The notes below the pieces were generated by a model. The model searched no databases, was not told the origin of the DNA, and saw only the letters and a program-made list of their open reading frames with translations. Positions 1 to 5,615 of a stretch of DNA of 5,827 bases are shown piece after piece; within the stretch, counting starts at the first letter, position 1; every line of letters begins with the position of its first letter. Made by a program: the position numbers and the translations under genes. The stretch is from the NCBI GenBank assembly GCA_035517515.1, contig DATIYQ010000328.1:1-5827 (forward strand), read 5' to 3'. Source of the DNA: JOPF136 sp035517515. Its GTDB lineage: Bacteria > Acidobacteriota > Terriglobia > Acidiferrales > UBA7541.

Positions 1-1
1 T

Positions 2-1057
2 TACCCGGACGCCGTTTTTGATGCGCCAAAATCTACCAACATCTTTGTGGCCGGCGCCGAAGAACCGGGGAAAGAGGTTCAGTTGACCACCGATGACCGG
101 AGTTACTCCCCGGCATGGTCCCCGGACGGCGCCACCCTCGCTTACATTCATCTCGATGAACGCACCACGGCGGACAAAAAGCGTTGGACCACTTCGGAAG
201 TCATGATCATGGATGCCGGTGGCACAAATCGCCGGCATCTTGCCGGCTTTCAATTCGGCCGTCCGCCCACGCTCGCATGGTCTCCGGATGGCAGGACACT
301 CGCCGTGGGAGGCGTGTTCCTCGGCCCTTCTGCGGACGGAAGCGGAATCATCGAAAGCTCGGTCTATCTGATCGACGTGATGTCCCACAGATCCCCGCGT
401 CTGCTCGTCAAGCGGGCAGCCGCTCCCTCCTGGTCTCCGGATGGCTCGCGGATCGCATACACCTGCACCTCGGAAATTCGCCTGGGCGTTTATCAAGGTT
501 TCCTGTGTGTGGTGCCGGTAGCGGAGGGCACACCGCCTCGTGTGCTGGTCCAGGATGGCTGGGATCCTCTCTGGTCGCCGGACGGGAAGCAAATCGCCTA
601 CATCGCTCATGTGGGCAAGAGCTGGGAACTTGTCATCTGCCAATCGGACGGCTCCGGCGTACACGTGGTTGCCGGCAGCGAACGCGAATGGCCGTCTTTT
701 GCCTGGTCGCCCGATGGCACAAGGCTGGCTTTTACGGAAGAACGCCCGCTGGCGGACGAAGAGTTTTCCGTCGGATCGGTAAGTTCACAAGTGGTTCCTC
801 GTGTCTTCGTCTTGAATCGGGATGGGACTCGAATGGGCCCGTACGGGGAAAACTTGCGCCTCTCGTGCCACAGCCTCTCCTGGTCTCCGGACGGCAAGTA
901 CATTTCCGCGATCTGTACGGCCGGCTTGCGGGATTCAACCACACGCCAGCCGCGCTCCGAAGACAATCTGTTTTTCCTGGATCCTGAAAATTCCAAGTCT
1001 CCGCCGCGACTTATCGCCGGCAAGGGTATCGAAGCCGCGGTCTTCTCACCTCGATGA
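2..1057 (+). CDS. TolB/PD40-type beta-propeller protein, 3' part (5' end outside window)
   Basis: The reading frame is open from base 2, so the gene begins upstream of the window; the GTG at 47 is an internal valine codon rather than a supported start. The visible 351 residues carry six blade motifs of the PD40 (WD40-like) family, each containing WSPDG followed by a hydrophobic strand such as TLAYI or RIAYT. Counting from the codon at 47, they lie at about residues 24, 78, 129, 176, 220 and 279, spaced 44 to 59 residues apart. The protein ends in AAVFSPR, half of a further blade strand, so ring closure probably uses N-terminal sequence not seen here. PD40 propellers (TolB, WD40-like peptidase N-domains, sensor domains of some kinases) bind proteins or ligands, often in the periplasm. 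The specific role cannot be told without the N-terminus. It converges on the acyl-CoA synthetase gene with a 23-base gap. Confidence 0.85.
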   Translation, partial: YPDAVFDAPKSTNIFVAGAEEPGKEVQLTTDDRSYSPAWSPDGATLAYIHLDERTTADKKRWTTSEVMIMDAGGTNRRHLAGFQFGRPPTLAWSPDGRTLAVGGVFLGPSADGSGIIESSVYLIDVMSHRSPRLLVKRAAAPSWSPDGSRIAYTCTSEIRLGVYQGFLCVVPVAEGTPPRVLVQDGWDPLWSPDGKQIAYIAHVGKSWELVICQSDGSGVHVVAGSEREWPSFAWSPDGTRLAFTEERPLADEEFSVGSVSSQVVPRVFVLNRDGTRMGPYGENLRLSCHSLSWSPDGKYISAICTAGLRDSTTRQPRSEDNLFFLDPENSKSPPRLIAGKGIEAAVFSPR

Positions 1058-1080
1058 AAGTGGGTCGGATAAAAACCCTG

Positions 1081-2796
1081 TTACTGCTTTAGTTCGGGAA
1101 AATCCTCTTCCCAGAATTCGGCGGGACGCCGGCCGTCATGTTTCCGCGCCTCCTGCTCCACGCCGCGCAACTCCACCCTTCGAATCTTCCCTGAAATCGT
1201 CTTCGGCAGCTCGGAGAACTCGATCCGCCGGATCCGCTTGTAGGGCCCCAGGCGCCCGCGGATGAACTGAAAGATTTCGCCGGCCGCCTCGCGTGAGGGC
1301 TCAATGCCCGGCTTCAGCACGATAAACGCCTTCGGCACGCTCCAGCGCAGCGGGTCCGGACTGGGCACCACCGCGGCCTCTGCAATTGAGGCGTGCTCGA
1401 TCAGCGCGCTCTCCAGCTCGAACGGGCTGATGCGGTAATCCGAACTCTTGAACACATCGTCCGCGCGGCCCACATACGTGAAATAGCCGTCCGCATCGCG
1501 ATGCGCCACGTCGCCCGTGCGGTAGTAGCCGCCTTCCATTGCCTTCGCGGTCTTCGCGGGGTCGTCCAGATAACCGACCATCAGGCTCGGTGGCCGCGGC
1601 TCCAGTCGAATCGAAATCTCGCCGTCGTCCGATTCCCTGCCATCGAGATCCAGCAGCACAATCTCGTGGCCCGGCGAAGGTTTGCCCACCGCGCCCGGTT
1701 TCACCGCCTGCCCGGGAAAGTTCCCCAGCAGGCACACGTTTTCCGTCTGCCCGTATCCGTCGCGGATGGTCAGGTTCCACGCACGGCGCACTTTCTCGAT
1801 CACCTCAGGATTCAGCGGCTCCCCCGCGCTGGCCAGTTCGCGCAGTTTCACCGCATACGCCTTCAAATCCTCCAGCACCAGCATGCGCCACACCGTGGGC
1901 GGCGCGCACAGCGTGGTCACGCCGCAGCGCGCGATGGTGGAGAGCGTGGCCTTCGCGTCGAACCTGCCGTAAGCGTGAATGAAGATCGTCGCGCCCGCGT
2001 TCCACGGAGCAAAAAAACAGCTCCACGCATGCTTCGCCCAGCCCGGCGAGCTGATGTTCAGGTGCACGTCGCCGGGACGGATGCCGATCCAATACATCGT
2101 CGCCAGATGGCCTACCGGATAACTCTCATGCGTGTGCAGCACCAGTTTGGGCAGCGCCGTCGTGCCGGAGGTGAAATAGAGCAGAAAAGGATCCGTGGCC
2201 TCCGTCTCGCCATCCGCCGTGAAATCCCCCGGCTCGTCGTACGCCTGCTCGTAGGGGATCCATCCCGATGCGGCGCCGTCCGCCCCTCCAACAACGATGC
2301 GGGAATAATCGCCCGGAAGCTTCGCGAACCTCTGTGTTGCTGCGGCCATGGCCACCACGTGCCGCGCCTTGCCGCGCTCCAGGCGGTCCCGCAGGTCTTC
2401 CGTGGTCAGCAGCGTGGCCGCGGGAATCACCACCGCCCCCAGTTTCATCGCCGCCAGAATGCACTCCCAGGTGGCCGCCACATTGGGCAGCATCAGGATG
2501 ATGCGGTCGCCGCGGCGAACTCCCTGGCGGCGCAGGAAGCGCGCCACCTGGTTCGACCGCCGCCCCATTTCCTCGAAACTGATTTTCGTTTCCGCGCCGT
2601 CCTCGCCCACAATCCACAGCGCCGTGGTTTGATTGCCCCGGGCCAACTCATCGAAATAATCGAGCGCCCAGTTGAACGCAGTAAGCTGCGGCCAGCGGAA
2701 CTCCCGCCGCGCGCGCCCGTAGTCTTCCCGCGCCGCGAATAGAAAATCGCGCGCGGCGAGCAATGCCTTCAACCCTTCGCTTTTGCCTGCGCTCAT
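1081..2796 (-). CDS. AMP-forming acyl-CoA synthetase (Acs/medium-chain type)
   Basis: A complete ANL-superfamily ligase of 571 residues, the usual size for acetyl/medium-chain acyl-CoA synthetases. This family adenylates a carboxylic acid with ATP and transfers the acyl group to CoA, in the cytoplasm. Visible motifs in order: the ATP-binding loop FTSGTTALPK (about 208-217), GYGQTE (347-352), YRTGD (425-429), the hinge region GRADDV (443-448) followed by KSSDYRISPFELE, and the catalytic lysine in PKTISGK (Lys537). The hinge motif has Asp453 where most relatives have Gly. I chose the ATG at 2794-2796: GGTGAG lies four bases upstream (2801-2806), and the N-terminus then matches the family. An in-frame ATG at 2865 would add 23 residues of unlikely composition. 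The substrate cannot be assigned; the hinge and size resemble COG0365 medium-chain or aromatic acid ligases. It stands alone on the minus strand. Confidence 0.93.
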   Translation of the reverse strand: MSAGKSEGLKALLAARDFLFAAREDYGRARREFRWPQLTAFNWALDYFDELARGNQTTALWIVGEDGAETKISFEEMGRRSNQVARFLRRQGVRRGDRIILMLPNVAATWECILAAMKLGAVVIPAATLLTTEDLRDRLERGKARHVVAMAAATQRFAKLPGDYSRIVVGGADGAASGWIPYEQAYDEPGDFTADGETEATDPFLLYFTSGTTALPKLVLHTHESYPVGHLATMYWIGIRPGDVHLNISSPGWAKHAWSCFFAPWNAGATIFIHAYGRFDAKATLSTIARCGVTTLCAPPTVWRMLVLEDLKAYAVKLRELASAGEPLNPEVIEKVRRAWNLTIRDGYGQTENVCLLGNFPGQAVKPGAVGKPSPGHEIVLLDLDGRESDDGEISIRLEPRPPSLMVGYLDDPAKTAKAMEGGYYRTGDVAHRDADGYFTYVGRADDVFKSSDYRISPFELESALIEHASIAEAAVVPSPDPLRWSVPKAFIVLKPGIEPSREAAGEIFQFIRGRLGPYKRIRRIEFSELPKTISGKIRRVELRGVEQEARKHDGRRPAEFWEEDFPELKQ

Positions 2797-2846
2797 TGCG
2801 CTCACCCGCCCCCCGAATCCGGTTCTCCCCGGCCGCCAGCGGGCGC

Positions 2847-2852
2847 ATTGTA
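2847..2852 (-). promoter_or_regulatory. Possible -10 box for the acyl-CoA synthetase gene
   Basis: On the minus strand this reads TACAAT, five of six matches to the sigma70 -10 consensus. It would give a leader of roughly 45 bases before the ATG at 2796. No recognisable -35 box lies 16 to 18 bases further upstream, in very GC-rich sequence, so this is only a candidate. Confidence 0.25.
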
Positions 2853-2885
2853 CACCGCCCGCCATCCGCGCCGCGGGGCGTGCTG

Positions 2886-2914
2886 TTTACACTGCCCGGC
2901 GGCGGAGTTAGGAT
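2886..2914 (+). promoter_or_regulatory. Sigma70-like promoter for the ABM-domain gene
   Basis: TTTACA (2886-2891, five of six to TTGACA) and TAGGAT (2909-2914, four of six to TATAAT) are separated by exactly 17 bases. The predicted transcript start near 2921 gives a leader of about 33 bases before the ATG at 2954. Position, spacing and strand all fit the downstream gene. Seen directly in sequence; activity is inferred. Confidence 0.5.
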
Positions 2915-2936
2915 GCCAGCCAATTACTTCCTGGCA
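2914..2936. repeat. Inverted repeat over the predicted ABM-gene transcription start
   Basis: TGCCAG (2914-2919) and CTGGCA (2931-2936) are perfect inverted arms around an 11-base, AT-richer spacer. The first arm overlaps the last base of the -10 box. This is the classic place for a repressor operator, but the arms are only six bases, so chance or a 5'-leader hairpin remain possible. Confidence 0.35.
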
Positions 2937-2953
2937 ACAGACGGGAGGGCTCC

Positions 2954-3277
2954 ATGCACGCGCGCGTTTGGCAGGTTCGCATCCGGCCGGGCAAATTGAG
3001 CGAATTCCGCGCCGCGATCACCTCGCTCACCGCGCCCGCGAACCGGCAGCATGGGTTCCGCGGCTCGCTGGCGCTCCTGGGCGACGCTTCGGAAGCTCCC
3101 GATGTCACCGTGGTCGCCGTATGGGATTCGCTCGACGATATGCGCGCCAGCGAACGCAACATGTTTCTCATGCAGGCCATCTCGCGCGTCCTGGGCTGCT
3201 GCGACGGTTTTCCGCAAATCACCGAGCAGGAGATTATCGCCGGCTCCTTGTTCGCGGACGATCAGACCGCCGCCTGA
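2954..3277 (+). CDS. Antibiotic biosynthesis monooxygenase (ABM)-like dimeric alpha/beta-barrel protein
   Basis: A 107-residue single-domain protein. The start is well supported: GGGAGGG at 2943-2949 lies four bases before the ATG. The fold signature is a first strand ending in RIRPGK (about 9-14), a helix carrying FRAAI, a central strand GFRGSLALL (34-42), and the pattern VVAVWDSLDDMRASE (53-67), which is the typical ABM strand followed by a helix. ABM-fold proteins form dimeric ferredoxin-like barrels; some are cofactor-free oxygenases of quinone or polyketide substrates or haem-degrading enzymes, while many are uncharacterised. Nothing here fixes a substrate. Two adjacent cysteines sit at 82-83. 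It has its own predicted promoter and is divergent from the acyl-CoA synthetase gene. The next gene follows after 134 bases with no clear terminator between, so read-through is possible. Confidence 0.75.
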   Translation: MHARVWQVRIRPGKLSEFRAAITSLTAPANRQHGFRGSLALLGDASEAPDVTVVAVWDSLDDMRASERNMFLMQAISRVLGCCDGFPQITEQEIIAGSLFADDQTAA

Positions 3278-3411
3278 CCCTCTTGCGGAATCACGGAACC
3301 GGATCCCGCACCGTCCGCAGCGCCGCCGGCCATGAAACATTTCGGTTCGCGGCATCGTAACAACTCACGGGAACCAGAACGCTCGGATGGCCTCTCAGGG
3401 AGGACTCTGCC

Positions 3412-4338
3412 ATGGCCAATGGAACGCCGCCGCGCCGCGGCTCGCTGGTGGGTGCGGTGATTCTGATCGCCGTCGGCGCGCTGTTTCTAACTTCCAACCT
3501 GCTGCCCGATTGGGACGTATGGCCGTTTATGTCGCGTTATTGGCCGGTGATCCTCATCCTTCTGGGCCTGGGCAAACTGTGGGACGCGCTGCGCGCCCCG
3601 GCCGCCCCCGGTTCCGCCCCCGCGCGCGGAGGCGGTGGCGGCGCCGTGGCCATCGTGCTCATCGTGCTCTTCTTCGCCTTCGCCGCCACCCGCGGCCGCG
3701 GTTTCGGCCGCTACCACATCGTCCATGACTCGCAATCGGTGGATGCGCAGGGCGCGGACTCCGTCGCCGTGTCCATTGAAATGTCCGCGGGCGAGCTGCG
3801 CATCTCCGGCGGCACCCCCAAATTGCTCGACGCCAATTTCGATTACAACGAGGCGGAAGGAAAGCCCTACATCTCCTACCAGCCCTCGGGAAAGGACGCC
3901 CGGCTCACCCTCACGCAAGACGGCAGCAGGCACCTGGGCCGCGAGCACAACGTCTGGGACCTGCGCATGAATGACGATGCCGTGCGCGAACTGCACATCC
4001 AGATGGGCGCGGGCCAGGAAAATCTCCGCCTCGGCGGCATGCGCCTGACGCGCGTTTCCGTGGAAATGGGCGCGGGCCAATTGGACGCCGACCTCACCGG
4101 AGACTGGAAACAGGATCTGGACATGCAGGTTCATGGCGGCGCCGGCCAGGCCACCATCCGCCTGCCCAAAGACGTGGGCGTCCGCGCCCGCGCCAGTGGC
4201 GCCCTGGGTTCCATCTCCGCCCACGGTTTGCGGCGCGAGGGCGGCTATTACCTGAACGACCTTTACGGAAAGTCCCCAGTCACCATCAATGTGGACGTCG
4301 AGGGCGCCGTCGGCGAAATTCGCCTGATTGAAGAATAG
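3412..4338 (+). CDS. LiaF-like membrane protein with toast-rack C-terminal domain
   Basis: A 308-residue protein with a strong ribosome binding site, AGGGAGGA at 3397-3404, seven bases before the ATG. The N-terminal part resembles the LiaI/LiaF-like (DUF5668) membrane domain: helices at about 11-30 and 42-60 joined by a short loop with the conserved look of DWDVWPFMSRYWPVILILLG. A proline/glycine-rich linker (62-77) and a third hydrophobic segment (78-92) follow. The rest (about 107-308) is beta-rich and polar, like the DUF2154/toast-rack domain of LiaF-type proteins, with four copies of a motif centred on (M/G)xAG(Q/E) near residues 124, 198, 219 and 241. In Firmicutes LiaF inhibits a cell-envelope-stress histidine kinase; in other phyla the job of such proteins is unknown. 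No kinase or regulator lies beside it here. The topology suggests envelope stress or membrane scaffolding, which is an inference. Confidence 0.8.
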   Translation: MANGTPPRRGSLVGAVILIAVGALFLTSNLLPDWDVWPFMSRYWPVILILLGLGKLWDALRAPAAPGSAPARGGGGGAVAIVLIVLFFAFAATRGRGFGRYHIVHDSQSVDAQGADSVAVSIEMSAGELRISGGTPKLLDANFDYNEAEGKPYISYQPSGKDARLTLTQDGSRHLGREHNVWDLRMNDDAVRELHIQMGAGQENLRLGGMRLTRVSVEMGAGQLDADLTGDWKQDLDMQVHGGAGQATIRLPKDVGVRARASGALGSISAHGLRREGGYYLNDLYGKSPVTINVDVEGAVGEIRLIEE

Positions 4339-4440
4339 CCCTGCTCTGGCGTTGTCCTTGGAGGTTGCCTGCCATCGCGCTGGACTCCCGCATCTCGCGT
4401 TTCCAGCCTCGATCCCCTGAGGCCACCGATGCCTGTGCCG

Positions 4441-4911
4441 TCACTGGAACAATTGCGAAAGAGCCCGGAAGAATTCCGCGGGGGTTGCAATGCGCAGCAA
4501 GGTCCTTTGGGCTACTGATTTCGTAAAGTGCCGGGTGTTGTGCGTGAGCAGCCAATCGGGCTTGCTGGCCATGGCGGAGAGAAGCACCGGAACGTCTGCC
4601 GCGTGACGGATCAAGTGCCGGCTCGATCGAACCAGGTCTATTTTCGGGTAGGGAACAACTTCGGGGTCAATCAACTTGAGCAGGCGGTGATAGTCTTCCA
4701 GCAGCCGGTCCGCATCCCTCGCCGGCAAGCGCTGCGCGTGCGCGAGCAGATTTTCCTCCACCTCATCCCGCACCGCCTCCGCCAGCACCAGCTTGCAGAC
4801 CTTCGCGGCACAGAGCGAAAGCGTGGCTTTGTCGAGTCCCCAGGCAGATACGATTCCTCCGGTCAGTACGTTCGAGTCCAGAAAAAGCCGGATCCTGCGT
4901 GGATTGCTCAC
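4441..4911 (-). CDS. PIN-domain toxin of a type II toxin-antitoxin system (putative ribonuclease)
   Basis: A 156-residue PIN-fold protein, normal length for the PIN_3/COG1569 toxin group. PIN toxins are magnesium-dependent ribonucleases that cut tRNA, rRNA or mRNA when released from their antitoxin. Acidic site residues visible: Asp12 in FLDSNVL, Glu50 in AVRDEVEENL, Asp106 in HAADVPVL, with Asn125 in LTHNTRHF where many relatives have Asp. It starts at a GTG (4909-4911) that overlaps the antitoxin stop codon as GTGA. No Shine-Dalgarno sequence precedes it, so translation probably depends on coupling to the antitoxin. The gene converges on the toast-rack gene, with 102 bases between. The nucleic-acid target cannot be told from sequence. 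Confidence 0.85.
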   Translation of the reverse strand: MSNPRRIRLFLDSNVLTGGIVSAWGLDKATLSLCAAKVCKLVLAEAVRDEVEENLLAHAQRLPARDADRLLEDYHRLLKLIDPEVVPYPKIDLVRSSRHLIRHAADVPVLLSAMASKPDWLLTHNTRHFTKSVAQRTLLRIATPAEFFRALSQLFQ

Positions 4912-5252
4912 TGCCCGCGGTGGCGGCGAACACGGCGGCGCGGCACGCGGCGTGGAGAATTCCTGCCGTAACGGCGTGCATACACACGGCTCCGGGCCCC
5001 GGCCAGACTCTCAAGAAGCTCTCCGGGCTCCACACCCGCCGCCGTCAGCATCGTGCTGATCCGGCCGCAAAGCTGCTCGAAACGCTCTTGTTCCGGCAAC
5101 AAAATCAGGCCGTCTCCCAGGCGCAGCACGGCAAAGGGCGCGCCCGTTCCCAGCCCCAGATCCTGGCGAAACTGCTTGGGAACGGTGAGTTGTCCCTTCT
5201 CTCCGATCCGGGTCGTGGTCAGGTATTCGAGGGTGGAATCGCGGGTAGCCAT
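4908..5252 (-). CDS. SpoVT/AbrB-family antitoxin and DNA-binding autoregulator
   Basis: A 114-residue protein with an AbrB/MazE swapped-hairpin DNA-binding domain at about 12-54: TRIGEKGQLTVPKQFRQDLG, then GAPFAVLRLGDGLILLPE. Such antitoxins bind DNA as dimers through this domain and bind the toxin through the C-terminal part, blocking it and together repressing their operon. The central helix region (55-85) is the probable toxin-binding segment. The C-terminus is unusually basic, with 11 arginines among the last 24 residues. It starts at the ATG 5250-5252, three bases from a perfect palindrome and without a clear Shine-Dalgarno sequence, so it may be translated from a very short leader. It is the first gene of the two-gene operon and ends in a four-base overlap with the PIN toxin gene. 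Confidence 0.88.
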   Translation of the reverse strand: MATRDSTLEYLTTTRIGEKGQLTVPKQFRQDLGLGTGAPFAVLRLGDGLILLPEQERFEQLCGRISTMLTAAGVEPGELLESLAGARSRVYARRYGRNSPRRVPRRRVRRHRGQ

Positions 5253-5255
5253 GCT

Positions 5256-5274
5256 TGGTAGGATAATCCTACCA
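5256..5274. promoter_or_regulatory. Palindromic operator candidate of the toxin-antitoxin operon
   Basis: TGGTAGGAT and ATCCTACCA are perfect nine-base inverted arms around a single A at 5265. The site ends three bases before the antitoxin ATG. On the minus strand it contains TAGGAT (5266-5271), four of six to a -10 box, followed by only about a dozen bases before the start codon; a matching -35 box is weak (TTTTGG at 5289-5294). AbrB-type antitoxins commonly bind palindromes over their own promoter, so autorepression through this site is the natural reading. In RNA the same arms could form a hairpin just before the start codon. Confidence 0.7.
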
Positions 5275-5615
5275 CGGTCGTCGCACCCCCAAAAGCGGAG
5301 TATGTCCGCTGAGTCTGAACGTGGACTGGGAGAACGCCCCTGGCCAGATCCGGCTCTTTGGGGAGTACGGGAAAATGGCCGCGGGCCCGGCGGGTCAGTC
5401 CCTCGCGCGGAGGAATTAAGAGGCGATTTGAGTTAAGCTGAGGATACCGCTCGGCAGGCTGGCTGGTGTGGAACGTGCCGTGGCGGAATTCCCAGAGCGA
5501 GGTTGAAACCTTCGAGACCAACCGTTCTCCACTTGCCGCTGATTCCTCCCACGAACCCCTGACGCCCCCGGACCGTGTGCCGCCGCACCCCCGTGCTAGC
5601 ATCAAAGATTCTTCC
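5275..5615. other. 341-base stretch without a convincing gene (metH leader / toxin-antitoxin upstream region)
   Basis: This gap separates the divergently oriented toxin-antitoxin operon and metH. It must hold the metH promoter, but I see no clear -35/-10 pair; TAGCAT at 5597-5602 is a weak -10 candidate close to the start codon. I looked for the conserved cores of SAM-I, SAH and cobalamin riboswitches, expected partners of methionine synthase genes, and recognise none. A small palindrome lies at 5294-5310. A short frame, 5321-5419 (+), has coding-like codon composition but no ribosome binding site. Minus-strand frames here look like shadows. Confidence 0.5.
5294..5310. repeat. Short perfect inverted repeat upstream of the antitoxin gene
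   Basis: AGCGGA (5294-5299) and TCCGCT (5305-5310) flank GTATG. On the minus strand the second arm runs straight into TTTTGG, so it could be a weak hairpin stop for minus-strand transcription, an extra regulator site, or one copy of a dispersed palindromic element. The arms differ from those of the operator at 5256-5274. Confidence 0.4.

Noticed and set aside
1058..1112. GGGAA/TTCCC hairpin plus TTTTT as terminator of the acyl-CoA synthetase gene
   Set aside because: The small hairpin lies inside the coding end and is separated from the T-run by roughly 25 bases, unlike an intrinsic terminator.
1393..2742. 449-codon open frame on the plus strand, fully antisense to the acyl-CoA synthetase
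   Set aside because: Its translation has no family motif and is rich in Arg/His/Pro, as expected for the antisense of a GC-rich gene; the minus-strand gene has every ligase motif.
2797..2865. Upstream ATG start giving a 594-residue acyl-CoA synthetase
   Set aside because: The extra 23 residues are Arg/Gly-rich and unlike the family, and would overlap the candidate -10 box; the ATG at 2796 has a good GGTGAG site.
3284..3319. TGCGGA ... TCCGCA inverted arms after the ABM-like gene
   Set aside because: Arms are short, 24 bases apart and not followed by a T-tract; likely chance in GC-rich sequence.
3487..4224. 245-codon minus-strand frame within the toast-rack gene
   Set aside because: Antisense shadow with low-complexity Gly/Ala/His composition; the plus-strand protein has clear membrane helices and a strong ribosome binding site.
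4379..4407. GCTGGA-17-TCCAGC inverted repeat between the convergent toast-rack and toxin genes
   Set aside because: Six-base arms, a 17-base loop and no T-run on either strand; not convincing as a terminator.
5275..5615. SAM, SAH or cobalamin riboswitch before metH
   Set aside because: I could not find the conserved core motifs of these classes by eye; only a covariance-model search would settle it.
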